A stretch of DNA of 23,644 nucleotides, from the NCBI GenBank assembly GCA_018263495.1, contig JAANXC010000060.1, forward strand, positions 1 through 23,644, given 5' to 3'. A model generated the notes under the pieces. The model saw only the letters and a program-made list of their open reading frames with translations. It was not told the origin of the DNA and searched no databases. A program made the translations under genes and the position numbers. This document shows positions 6,928-14,217 of this stretch, piece after piece (position 1 is the stretch's first letter; every line of letters starts with the position of its first letter). This DNA comes from Nitrososphaerota archaeon (lineage in GTDB: Archaea > Thermoproteota > Nitrososphaeria > Nitrososphaerales > Nitrosopumilaceae).

Positions 6928-7122
6928 ATGGCAAGTTATACAGGTCAAGTAGCCACAATTCACCGACAATTTAATACAGCACTCAAGAGGGCTAAGTCAA
7001 GACAGGCAGTTTTAAACGCCTATTGGAAACACAAGGCTCAACACGAAAGACTTCTGAAACAACATCTTAAAGAAGAAATGGCTCAAGTCAATCGAATAAA
7101 ATCCAAGATCAAATATAGATAA
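6928..7122 (+). CDS. Small basic helical protein of unknown function (64 residues)
   Basis: ATG 6928 to TAA 7122 encodes 64 residues rich in Lys, Arg, His and Gln with very few acidic residues, predicted as one or two long helices (TIHRQFNTALKRAKSRQAV, then a His/Lys/Gln-rich segment ending KIKYR). The strong positive charge suggests nucleic acid or ribosome binding, but this is inference only. A TATTTAC element near 6901 gives leaderless spacing. It is followed by an A/T-rich gap and the DNA methyltransferase, which has its own promoter-like palindrome. No family was recognised. Confidence 0.66.
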   Translation: MASYTGQVATIHRQFNTALKRAKSRQAVLNAYWKHKAQHERLLKQHLKEEMAQVNRIKSKIKYR

Positions 7123-7157
7123 TATCTATATTTTGAATTTTTTTGATTAATTAATTA

Positions 7158-7184
7158 TTATGTAACATGTATGTACTTACATAA
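7158..7184. promoter_or_regulatory. Perfect 8-bp inverted repeat directly in front of the DNA methyltransferase start
   Basis: TTATGTAA (7158-7165), an 11-bp spacer, then TTACATAA (7177-7184), ending at the base before the TTG start. The left arm overlaps the presumed TATA region (A/T-rich, 7148-7160) and the right arm covers the presumed transcription start. This is the layout of a repressor operator, or of a self-regulating methyltransferase site. Confidence 0.5.
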
Positions 7185-7967
7185 TTGAAAAAACTAAATG
7201 TTAACAAAATCTACAATAAAGATTGTATTATTGGAATGAAGGCAATACCCGATGAAAAAATAGATTTAGTTGTTACTGATCCTCCATTCGCCATTAATTT
7301 CAAGGCTAAAAAAGCAAACTACAACAGAACAGCTTCAAGAGTTTTGTCCGGTTACAATGAGATCAAAGTTGAAGACTACTATGATTTTACAAATGCTTGG
7401 ATGCAGGAAGTATATCGAATTTTAAAAAAATCTGGAAGTATGTATGTATTTTCTGGTTGGAATAATCTCAAAGATATCCTAACCGCATTAGATAATAATG
7501 GATTTACTACAATTAATCATATAATCTGGAAATATCAATTTGGTGTAGTCACTTCAAAAAAGTTTGTTACCTCTCATTATCACTGTCTTTTTGTGTGTAA
7601 GGATAATAAAAAACGAAAATTTTTCCCATTCTCAAGATTTAAAAAAAATGCCAAAACATCCAATGGACAAAGTCTTCATTACAAAGATAAGGAAGATGTT
7701 TGGATTATAAATCGGGAATACTGGACTGGTGATGATAAAACACCCACAAAACTTCCTGCTGAAATAATTAAAAAAATGCTCAAGTATTCTAGTGAAAAAA
7801 CAGATTTGGTATTAGATCCTTTTCTTGGTTCTGGTCAGGTTGCGGTAATAAGCAAGATGTTAGGAAGACGATATTTGGGATTTGAAATAGTAAAGCAATA
7901 TTACAATTTTGCAAATAAACGCCTCCAAAAAAATATTTATAGATTAAAAAAAGAAACAGACACTTGA
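7185..7967 (+). CDS. Solitary DNA methyltransferase, beta-class motif order (N6-A or N4-C)
   Basis: The 260-residue enzyme has motif IV (T31-D-P-P-F35) near the N-terminus and the AdoMet-binding motif I (D211-P-F-L-G-S-G217) near the C-terminus, with TPTKLPAEII before motif I like the HPTxKP element. That order defines beta-class amino-methyltransferases acting on N6-adenine or N4-cytosine. Between them, about residues 120-185 would carry target recognition. No restriction endonuclease, specificity subunit or mobile gene is adjacent, so it is probably an orphan regulatory or protective methylase. It starts at TTG 7185, about 29 bp after an A/T-rich element and right against a perfect inverted repeat. 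It abuts the convergent tatA-like gene without a single base between stops. Confidence 0.9.
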   Translation: MKKLNVNKIYNKDCIIGMKAIPDEKIDLVVTDPPFAINFKAKKANYNRTASRVLSGYNEIKVEDYYDFTNAWMQEVYRILKKSGSMYVFSGWNNLKDILTALDNNGFTTINHIIWKYQFGVVTSKKFVTSHYHCLFVCKDNKKRKFFPFSRFKKNAKTSNGQSLHYKDKEDVWIINREYWTGDDKTPTKLPAEIIKKMLKYSSEKTDLVLDPFLGSGQVAVISKMLGRRYLGFEIVKQYYNFANKRLQKNIYRLKKETDT

Positions 7968-8312
7968 TTATTTTTTAGTCTGTGTTTCATTTTCTGGCTG
8001 CCCAATTTTATTTTTTATGATTCCTCTCAGTTCTTCATCGCTCTTGCTTTTGGAGTCTATTCCTAATGTCTTCGACATAGCATCTAGCTTTTGTCTTTCA
8101 TCCTTTACGGGACCGGAAACTTTAATGTTTTCCTTTGTGACATCCTTCATTTCATTTTGAATTTGGTTTTTTGCATTGTGGTATTCGCCTACCAATTTTC
8201 CTATTTTTTTTACTACATCAGGAAAACGGTTTGTGCCTAAAAGTAGGATCAATGCAACGAAGATAATTATTATCCATTCGCTTCCGATAATATTCAGCAA
8301 GTATTCGAACAT
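7968..8312 (-). CDS. TatA/TatE-like twin-arginine translocase component
   Basis: The 114-residue protein has the TatA layout: a short N-terminal segment, one membrane helix (about residues 13-25, WIIIIFVALILLL), a Gly hinge (G26), then an amphipathic helix (FPDVVKKIGKLVGEY) and a charged tail. TatA forms the membrane channel through which folded proteins with RR signal peptides leave the cell. The hinge sequence LLGTNRFPD departs from the common FGPKKLPE form but keeps its logic. The C-terminal tail is about 65 residues, hydrophilic and Lys-rich. No tatC is in the window. A TTAAT-rich element about 26 bp before ATG 8312 suggests leaderless transcription. TatB-like function cannot be separated from TatA by sequence here. 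Confidence 0.78.
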   Translation of the reverse strand: MFEYLLNIIGSEWIIIIFVALILLLGTNRFPDVVKKIGKLVGEYHNAKNQIQNEMKDVTKENIKVSGPVKDERQKLDAMSKTLGIDSKSKSDEELRGIIKNKIGQPENETQTKK

Positions 8313-8365
8313 AAAATTAATTCATTCCTTGCGAAATTAAATATTTGTATTATCTTAAATTTTGT

Positions 8366-9055
8366 TCATTTATAGGCAGCAATCATAATTGCCCCGCCCA
8401 TCATATCTTTCTCAAACTCAACGCTTGAAAATTTTTCAAGAAGCATAGATTCTAGCTTTTTGTTTTTTGGCCACAGTCTGTATGTTTCATATAGTGCTGC
8501 AAATTTTAATCCAAGCCTTCCTCCTGCTGCATATGCTACGATGGGCAAAATTAATTTGAGATAAAATGAAACGCCAAACCTGGCTATTGGCTCATCCGGT
8601 TTTCCCAAGTCGACAATAATCCATTTGCCGCCGTCTTTCAAAACTCTCTGAATCTCTGAAATAGCTGTCTTCAAACTAATGGCGTCACGTAATGAATATC
8701 CAGAAAGAACTACGTCAAACTGTTGGCTCTTAAACGGCACGTGTTCAAACACTCCGCATGTTGCTTCTGGTTTTTTTTGGAAAAGCCTGCCAGTGTTTTT
8801 TATCATTGGTAAAAGAGGATCGTATAGCATGATCTCCACCTCTCCATTGACAGTATCTAATGCAGTTTTTGACATGTTACCAAATCCCGAGCCGGCGTCA
8901 AGAATTTTATCGCCGTTTTGTATTTTCCCCTTCATTGCTCTACTACGGTGTTCAGAATCTTTTCCTAACGAGATATACGAATTTACCTTATCGTAAACAG
9001 GTATGATTTCCTGCAAAACATCAAGCACTTCGCCCCAATAGCTACCCAAGCCCAT
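8366..9055 (-). CDS. UbiE/COQ5-like class I SAM-dependent methyltransferase
   Basis: This 229-residue protein has AdoMet motif I at L52-D-A-G-S-G-F-G-N60, an acidic residue after strand 2 (D79), and the GYSLRDA segment (119-125), a close relative of the GFGLRN signature of UbiE/MenG quinone methyltransferases. VPFKSQQFDVVLSG is the usual motif before it. A role in C-methylating a respiratory quinone is plausible, since thaumarchaea use menaquinone-type quinones, but other small lipid-like substrates are possible. The C-terminal third contains a hydrophobic stretch (FYLKLILPIVAYAAG) that may contact the membrane. ATG 9055 lies 27 bp below the proteasome gene stop, so it may be co-transcribed with psmA. 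Confidence 0.82.
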   Translation of the reverse strand: MGLGSYWGEVLDVLQEIIPVYDKVNSYISLGKDSEHRSRAMKGKIQNGDKILDAGSGFGNMSKTALDTVNGEVEIMLYDPLLPMIKNTGRLFQKKPEATCGVFEHVPFKSQQFDVVLSGYSLRDAISLKTAISEIQRVLKDGGKWIIVDLGKPDEPIARFGVSFYLKLILPIVAYAAGGRLGLKFAALYETYRLWPKNKKLESMLLEKFSSVEFEKDMMGGAIMIAAYK

Positions 9056-9082
9056 AGGTGTACTGTTATTTTTGATATTATA

Positions 9083-9811
9083 TTATGTGCTCTTATTGGA
9101 AGATGCGCCTTCTGCCTGCGCATGCTTTGCTAGTTCTTCACTAGACACTTTTTCAAATAGTTTAGTATCTGTTCTAATCTTTGACATCCTAATATGTTTC
9201 ACATTCTTTTCATCGCTCTTTAGATTTATTGCGGCGATTGCTAACGACATAGTTTCATCCATCGACATTCCATTTTTGTAATTCTTTTCTAAAAAGTCAG
9301 TAACCTCATCTGAATTTCCGCCTATTGCAACTGCAGTATATGGAATGTATGTTCCACTTGGATCGGTAACAAAGATTTTAGTACCCTTTCTGTCCACCCC
9401 AGCAATGATTAGTGCTACACCAAATGGGCGAACTCCAGAATATTGTGTAAATTGATGTGATTGATCTGCTAAATGTTTTGCAACTGCTTCAATCTCTACC
9501 GATTCATCATAAGTTAATTTGTTGCTTTGTGAAAAAAAACGCGCGTTGTCTACCATAACACGAGCATCTGGAATGTATCCCGCTGCTGCAATACCTATAT
9601 GATCATCAACCTGAAAAATTTTTTGTGTAATATTTTCTACTTGAAGATCCCGCGATACTTCTTCTACAGCTATTATGATCCCATCTTTAGATTGTAGCCC
9701 AATCGCAATTGCTCCTCTTTTAACCGTCTCAATAGCATATTCTACCTGGTAAATTCTACCGTCCGGTGAATACATTGTGGGCGTCATATCATAACCACGT
9801 GATGCCATCAT
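9083..9811 (-). CDS. psmA: Proteasome alpha subunit
   Basis: The 242-residue product is the alpha subunit forming the outer rings of the archaeal 20S proteasome. The diagnostic N-terminal signature MYSPDGRIYQVEYA is complete, and the downstream RGAIAIGLQSKDGIIIAVEE and GVRPFGVALIIAG segments are typical. Alpha subunits lack the catalytic Thr of beta subunits and gate substrate entry; the N-terminal RGYD is the gating segment. I start at ATG 9811 rather than TTG 9826: family N-termini are short here, and a TTAAATT element is about 30 bp before 9811. A second ATG at 9808 is equally usable. The tail (HAQAEGASSNKST) is short and polar. It is divergent from the PPOX gene. Confidence 0.95.
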   Translation of the reverse strand: MMASRGYDMTPTMYSPDGRIYQVEYAIETVKRGAIAIGLQSKDGIIIAVEEVSRDLQVENITQKIFQVDDHIGIAAAGYIPDARVMVDNARFFSQSNKLTYDESVEIEAVAKHLADQSHQFTQYSGVRPFGVALIIAGVDRKGTKIFVTDPSGTYIPYTAVAIGGNSDEVTDFLEKNYKNGMSMDETMSLAIAAINLKSDEKNVKHIRMSKIRTDTKLFEKVSSEELAKHAQAEGASSNKST

Positions 9812-9912
9812 AACATTTCGATTCAATTACAAGTCAATTTAAGGGTAGTTATGGAAATATTACAAATCATAATTCTATATCCATTAAAATATCTAATTTG
9901 ATTTGATGAATC

Positions 9913-10287
9913 ATGGGAAATAAATTAGAACAGTTTCTTGATCAAAAATACATCAATCTTGAAACATACAAAAAGGATGGAACTCCTATTAGGACTCCTG
10001 TTTGGTTTGTAATTGATAAAGATCTAATCTATGTTATAACTAGGGATAGCACTGGTAAAGTTAAGAGACTTAGAAACAATCAGGATGTACAGGTTGTTCC
10101 TTGTTCATTCAAAGGTGAACCAAAAAATGAATGGGTAAAAGGCAAGACAGAAATGATTACAGGCGAGGAAGCAGATAAGGCCATTAAACTTCGTAAGAAA
10201 AAATATGGCATGTTTGCTAGATTAACAGGCATATTTACATCTCAAAAAGGAAATCTTGTCGTTTATTCCATTGAATTAATAGATTAG
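9913..10287 (+). CDS. PPOX-class flavin/F420-dependent protein
   Basis: This 124-residue single-domain protein fits the pyridoxamine-5'-phosphate-oxidase-like split-barrel family, in the small subgroup described as PPOX-class F420-dependent (Rv2061-like). The support is INLETYKKDGTPIRTPVWFV at the N-terminus, IYVITRDSTGKVKRLRNN after it and VQVVPCSFKG next, the standard strand order and cofactor-phosphate contacts. Thaumarchaea encode F420 synthesis, so an F420-linked redox role is plausible; the substrate is unknown and FMN is an alternative cofactor. Start ATG 9913. It is divergent from psmA and followed by a T-rich stretch likely to terminate transcription. Confidence 0.82.
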   Translation: MGNKLEQFLDQKYINLETYKKDGTPIRTPVWFVIDKDLIYVITRDSTGKVKRLRNNQDVQVVPCSFKGEPKNEWVKGKTEMITGEEADKAIKLRKKKYGMFARLTGIFTSQKGNLVVYSIELID

Positions 10288-10322
10288 AATTTTTTAAACT
10301 TGCATAATTTTTTTTAAAATTT
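10288..10322 (+). terminator. Probable T-rich archaeal terminator after the PPOX gene
   Basis: Two T-runs, including eight consecutive T, follow the stop within 30 bp and precede the promoter of the glutamate dehydrogenase gene. Confidence 0.4.
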
Positions 10323-10338
10323 TGATTATTCCAGAGAC

Positions 10339-10348
10339 ATTTAAATAC
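10339..10348 (+). promoter_or_regulatory. Probable TATA element of the glutamate dehydrogenase gene
   Basis: ATTTAAATAC is centred about 29 bp before the TTG at 10373. It is among the best TATA matches in the window and supports a leaderless mRNA starting at TTG. Confidence 0.55.
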
Positions 10349-10372
10349 AAATTGAATGAGATCTGATCCATC

Positions 10373-11647
10373 TTGACTCAGCCAGACCCATTTGAGAATG
10401 CATCAAAGCAGGTTAATGACGCATGTGATGTTTTAGGAATAAACGATGAAGGCATAAGAAATTATTTGATTATGCCAAATAGGTTCCTTCGAGTAAAAGT
10501 TCCAGTAAAAATGGATGATGGTAAGATTAGGGTCTTTACAGGATTCAGATGTCAGCATAACAACGATAGAGGACCATACAAGGGCGGTATAAGATACTTT
10601 GATCCAGAGGGCGGTGTCAAGTACATGGAGCGAGAAGTTATGGCTCTTTCTTCTTGGATGACATGGAAGTGTGCTGTTGTTGATGTACCACTAGGCGGTG
10701 GTAAGGGAGGAATTTTTGTAAATCCTAAAAAAGAAAAACTTAGTGATGGCGAGATGGAAAGATTAACCAGACAGTTTGCATCAAAGATTGCCGAAGTAAT
10801 AGGTCCACAGAAAGACATTCCTGCTCCAGACGTCTATACAACTGGAAAGGAGATGACACAGATTATGGACACATTTACCAAAATGAGTGGAAATAATTAT
10901 TCACCAGGAACTATCACTGGAAAACCAATTCCTGTTGGAGGTTCTTTAGCACGAAACGTTGCTACAGGTTTGGGTAATGCTTATTGTATTAGAGAAGCAG
11001 CAAAAATTTTGAATATTGATCTTAAAGGCGCTAAAGTTGTATTACAGGGATTTGGAAATGCTTCAACCTTTTCTGGTGAATATCTAGAAAAAATGGGTGC
11101 AAAATGTATTGCAGCAAGTGATTCAAAGGGATCAATTCTAGTTCCTGACGGATTCAAAGTTCAAGATTTGATTGATTACAAACAGAAGGAAGGTTCTGTT
11201 GTCGGTTATCCTGGCAGTAAAGAAATTTCTACAGAGGAATTGCTCACAACTGATTGTGAGATCTTGGTTCCTGGTGCACTTGAAAACCAAATCACTGCTG
11301 AGATTGCAGAGAAATTAAAATGTAAAATTATTGGTGAAGCTGCAAACGGTCCTACTTTACCTGAAGCTGATCCAGTTCTTCACAAGAAAGGAGTTTTTGT
11401 TATACCAGACATCTTGGCAAACTCTGGTGGTGTATGCATATCTTACTTGGAATGGGTCCAAAACAACATGGGATATTACTGGACATTCGATGAAGTCGCA
11501 AGTAAGATGGAAGCTAAAATTGTCAAAGGTCTGAAGGACATGCATGAACTTTCCAAAAAACATAACATTGACAATAGGAGAGCAGCTATGGTATTGGCTG
11601 TAGAACGTGTTCTAGAAGCATTTAATCATAAAGGCATCTGGCCTTAA
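10373..11647 (+). CDS. gdhA: Glutamate dehydrogenase (NAD(P)-dependent)
   Basis: The 424-residue hexameric-type enzyme interconverts 2-oxoglutarate plus ammonium and glutamate, the main route into amino-nitrogen here. K70 (GPYKGGIRY), K99 (MTWKCA), catalytic K111 (PLGGGKGG) and D153 (PAPDVYT) are all present with family spacing. The Rossmann domain opens with LQGFGNAS (224-231). Length is normal for the small-subunit archaeal/bacterial class. TTG 10373 is supported by a strong TATA element 29 bp upstream and by alignment with the usual N-terminus (DPFENASKQVNDACDVLG). Its stop overlaps by 4 bp the stop of the convergent Toprim gene. Coenzyme preference cannot be stated with confidence. Confidence 0.95.
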   Translation: MTQPDPFENASKQVNDACDVLGINDEGIRNYLIMPNRFLRVKVPVKMDDGKIRVFTGFRCQHNNDRGPYKGGIRYFDPEGGVKYMEREVMALSSWMTWKCAVVDVPLGGGKGGIFVNPKKEKLSDGEMERLTRQFASKIAEVIGPQKDIPAPDVYTTGKEMTQIMDTFTKMSGNNYSPGTITGKPIPVGGSLARNVATGLGNAYCIREAAKILNIDLKGAKVVLQGFGNASTFSGEYLEKMGAKCIAASDSKGSILVPDGFKVQDLIDYKQKEGSVVGYPGSKEISTEELLTTDCEILVPGALENQITAEIAEKLKCKIIGEAANGPTLPEADPVLHKKGVFVIPDILANSGGVCISYLEWVQNNMGYYWTFDEVASKMEAKIVKGLKDMHELSKKHNIDNRRAAMVLAVERVLEAFNHKGIWP

Positions 11648-12021
11648 ACAAAATAATATTCGTAGCAGACCAACTGCTCAATAAATCGTATCTTTCCTTT
11701 TGTAATTGAAACTAGCTTTTTCTTAAACAGAAGATTAATTTTTGTTCGATGTTCCAGCAACTCAATGATTTTTTTTGTCAGATACCTGCCCTTTCTATCA
11801 CCATCTAGTAGAAGAATGAGCTCACGATATTTGGCTGCTGAATCAGCAAATTTTATCATACCATTGAATCTGTGAAACTCCAAAATTTTACCTGAATAAC
11901 CCAATTTGATTAGTGCGGCAGAGTCACGTTTTCCTTCAACTACTACCACACTATCTTTTTGCGAGTTGAGCAGATTCATGAATTTTTTAATCTCGGCTAT
12001 TTCACTTTCCGGAAATTCCAT
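11644..12021 (-). CDS. Stand-alone small Toprim-domain protein
   Basis: The 125-residue protein is essentially a Toprim domain. V26-V-V-E29-G-K-R-D has the invariant Glu, and L70-L-L-D73-G-D75-R-K-G has the DxD pair that binds metal. It resembles the small archaeal Toprim proteins (COG1658-like group, related to the RNase M5/DnaG Toprim fold). It may act in RNA processing or DNA repair, but no substrate can be stated. Start ATG 12021; the promoter region (12022-12068) is shared with the divergent acyl-CoA synthetase. A much larger Toprim protein, DnaG, lies 3.6 kb away; the two Toprim cores (EGKRD/DGDRKG against EGRAD/DGDRAGG) are recognisably different, so this is not a recent duplicate. Confidence 0.82.
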   Translation of the reverse strand: MEFPESEIAEIKKFMNLLNSQKDSVVVVEGKRDSAALIKLGYSGKILEFHRFNGMIKFADSAAKYRELILLLDGDRKGRYLTKKIIELLEHRTKINLLFKKKLVSITKGKIRFIEQLVCYEYYFV

Positions 12022-12033
12022 AATGGTAATAAG

Positions 12034-12046
12034 TTTAATATAATAA
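12034..12046 (+). promoter_or_regulatory. TATA element that decides the acyl-CoA synthetase start
   Basis: TTTAATATAATAA is centred about 28 bp before ATG 12069 but only 13 bp before the alternative TTG at 12054. A transcript beginning at the usual distance cannot include that TTG, so ATG 12069 is preferred. Confidence 0.55.
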
Positions 12047-12068
12047 CAAACTTTTGGATCGATCTACT

Positions 12069-14186
12069 ATGAATTCAATTACAAAAATTTTTGATGATAC
12101 AATAAAGACTGACCATAAAATCATTACAGAGGAGGCAGCAAAATCAATTTTAAAAAAATATAGAGTTTCAGTACCAGGATTCTCATTAGCAACATCTGCT
12201 GATCAAGCAGTCAGAGATGCAAAAAGACTTGGATTTCCTCTAGTAATGAAAGTGGTTTCGCCACAAATTCTCCATAAAACTGATGTTGGTGGCGTCAAGG
12301 TTGGTGTGGATAATACTGCTGATGTAAGGAAGACATTCAATGACATGTATGGACGTCTTTCCAAAAAGAAAGGCGTTAACGTAAAAGGAATTTTGCTTGA
12401 GAAGATGGTTCCGAAAGGAGTTGAACTAATTGTTGGAATACAAAATAATCCACAATTTGGCCCAATGCTCATGGTTGGTTTGGGTGGTGTTCTAACTGAA
12501 GTTTTCAAGGACGTTGCGTTTAGAATGCTACCAGTTACGACATCAGATGCAAAATCAATGCTAAACGAGCTCAAGGGTTCTAAAATTCTGAAAGGATTCC
12601 GTGGAAGCAAACCTATAGACTTGAACATGCTTGCAAAGGCTCTTGTTCAAATTGGAAAGATTGGGGTTGATAATGCTAATTACATTAACAGTATAGATTT
12701 CAATCCTATCGTAGTCTATCCAAAATCATACAATGTGGTAGACGCAAAAATCATTCTCAACAAAGAAATTAAAAAGAATTCAATCTCACGTGCTAAACCA
12801 AACATAAAATCTATGGAGAAATTCTTTACACCAAAGTCTGTTGCATTAGTTGGTGCTTCTGCAGTACCAGGAAAGATTGGTAACTCTGTATTAGATGCTC
12901 TTGGAAAACAAGATTACAAGGGTAAGGTATATCCAATTAATCCTAAACAAAAGAAGATCCTTGGAATCAAATGTTATCCATCATTAGAAGCAATCAAGGC
13001 AAGGGTTGATCTGGTTGTTGTTTGTATTGATCTTGCACATTGCGGTCCTCTTATGAAGGATTGCGCAAAGAAGGGAATTCATAATGTTGTAATTGTTTCA
13101 GGCGGTGGTAAGGAGCTTGGTGGAGACAGAGCAGCAATGGAGGCTGAGGTAAAACATCTGTCATTAAAACACAAGATACGAGTTATCGGTCCAAACTGTA
13201 TTGGAATGTTTAACGCCGCAAATCGCCTTGATTGTGCATTTCAAGGACAAGCAAGAATGGTTCGTGCAAGACTTGGTAACGTTGCCTTCTTCTCACAAAG
13301 TGGAACAATGGGAATTAGTATGTTAGAGAGTGCTGACACTTTTGGTCTTTCAAAGATGATCAGTTATGGAAACAGGTCAGATGTTGATGAGGCAGACATG
13401 ATTTCATATGCAGGAAGTGATCCTCAAACCAAAGTCATTTGTCTTTACGTAGAAGGATTTGGTGATGGTAGAAAGTTTATCAATGCTGCAAAGCGAGTCA
13501 TGAAAGAAAAAAAGAAACCAATAGTGATATGGAAGAGTGGACGAAGTGCAGCTGGTGCAAAGCAGGCTGCATCTCATACAGGTTCACTTGGTGGTGATAA
13601 TGCAATGATTATGGGTGCGTTTAAGCAAGCTGGAATTATTTCTGTAGATAGTTATCAAGAACTTGCCGGAGTGGCAAAGGCTTTGGCTTGGCAGCCAGCA
13701 GCAAAAGGAAACAAGGTTGCCATGTGCAGTAATGGTGCTGGTCCTATGATTGGTGGAATTGATCATTTAGAGAGATTAGGTCTTACTATAGGCAAGATGT
13801 CCCCACGGCTTATCAAAAAAATGAAGGCTCGTTTTCCTCCAACCGTTCCTATCCATAATGGTAATCCAGCGGATGTAGGTGGTGGTGCAACTGCAGATGA
13901 TTATCGATTCGTTATTCAGCAATTTTATGATGAAAAGAATGTGAATATTGCAATGCCATGGTTTGTCTTTCAGGATGACCCTCTTGAAGAGACAATCGTT
14001 GGTCACCTTGCTAACTTTTCCAAGAAAAGAAAAAAGCCATTGTTAGTTGGGGCAAATGGCGGTCCATATACAGAAAAAATGTCCAAATTGGTTGAAAAGA
14101 AGGGCATACCGGTTTATGATGATTTAAGAACGTGGGTGGCTGCTGCATCTGCATTAGCCAAATGGGGTTCTACCCGAGGTAGATAA
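12069..14186 (+). CDS. ADP-forming acyl-CoA synthetase, probable 3-hydroxypropionyl-CoA synthetase
   Basis: This 705-residue NDP-forming acyl-CoA synthetase joins an organic acid to CoA with ATP going to ADP. An ATP-grasp domain comes first (about 10-235, with ILHKTDVGGV), then a CoA-binding domain (about 250-375, SVALVGASAVPGKIGNSVL), then the succinyl-CoA-synthetase-like ligase domain (about 400 onward, AFFSQSGTMG). H503 in AASHTGSLGG is the conserved phospho-His region. In Nitrosopumilus maritimus, ADP-forming enzymes of this kind activate 3-hydroxypropionate and 4-hydroxybutyrate in the energy-efficient HP/HB cycle. The hydratase immediately downstream points to the 3-hydroxypropionate enzyme, but specificity is inferred from context. 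Start ATG 12069, supported by promoter spacing. Confidence 0.92.
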   Translation: MNSITKIFDDTIKTDHKIITEEAAKSILKKYRVSVPGFSLATSADQAVRDAKRLGFPLVMKVVSPQILHKTDVGGVKVGVDNTADVRKTFNDMYGRLSKKKGVNVKGILLEKMVPKGVELIVGIQNNPQFGPMLMVGLGGVLTEVFKDVAFRMLPVTTSDAKSMLNELKGSKILKGFRGSKPIDLNMLAKALVQIGKIGVDNANYINSIDFNPIVVYPKSYNVVDAKIILNKEIKKNSISRAKPNIKSMEKFFTPKSVALVGASAVPGKIGNSVLDALGKQDYKGKVYPINPKQKKILGIKCYPSLEAIKARVDLVVVCIDLAHCGPLMKDCAKKGIHNVVIVSGGGKELGGDRAAMEAEVKHLSLKHKIRVIGPNCIGMFNAANRLDCAFQGQARMVRARLGNVAFFSQSGTMGISMLESADTFGLSKMISYGNRSDVDEADMISYAGSDPQTKVICLYVEGFGDGRKFINAAKRVMKEKKKPIVIWKSGRSAAGAKQAASHTGSLGGDNAMIMGAFKQAGIISVDSYQELAGVAKALAWQPAAKGNKVAMCSNGAGPMIGGIDHLERLGLTIGKMSPRLIKKMKARFPPTVPIHNGNPADVGGGATADDYRFVIQQFYDEKNVNIAMPWFVFQDDPLEETIVGHLANFSKKRKKPLLVGANGGPYTEKMSKLVEKKGIPVYDDLRTWVAAASALAKWGSTRGR

Positions 14187-14187
14187 C

Positions 14188-14198
14188 ATTTAATTTTA
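14188..14198 (+). promoter_or_regulatory. Possible separate TATA element of the enoyl-CoA hydratase gene
   Basis: CATTTAATTTT in the 31-bp gap after the synthetase stop is about 26 bp before ATG 14218. The hydratase may thus have its own leaderless transcript in addition to read-through. Confidence 0.4.
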
Positions 14199-14217
14199 TC
14201 AGAGATGAATTTTCTAT

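Noticed and set aside
7185..8312. A restriction-modification system around the DNA methyltransferase
   Set aside because: The neighbours are a small basic protein and a TatA-like membrane protein; no endonuclease, specificity or controller gene is visible.
12054..12068. TTG 12054 as start of the acyl-CoA synthetase
   Set aside because: It is only about 13 bp after the TATA element, too close to be in the transcript; ATG 12069 has the right spacing.
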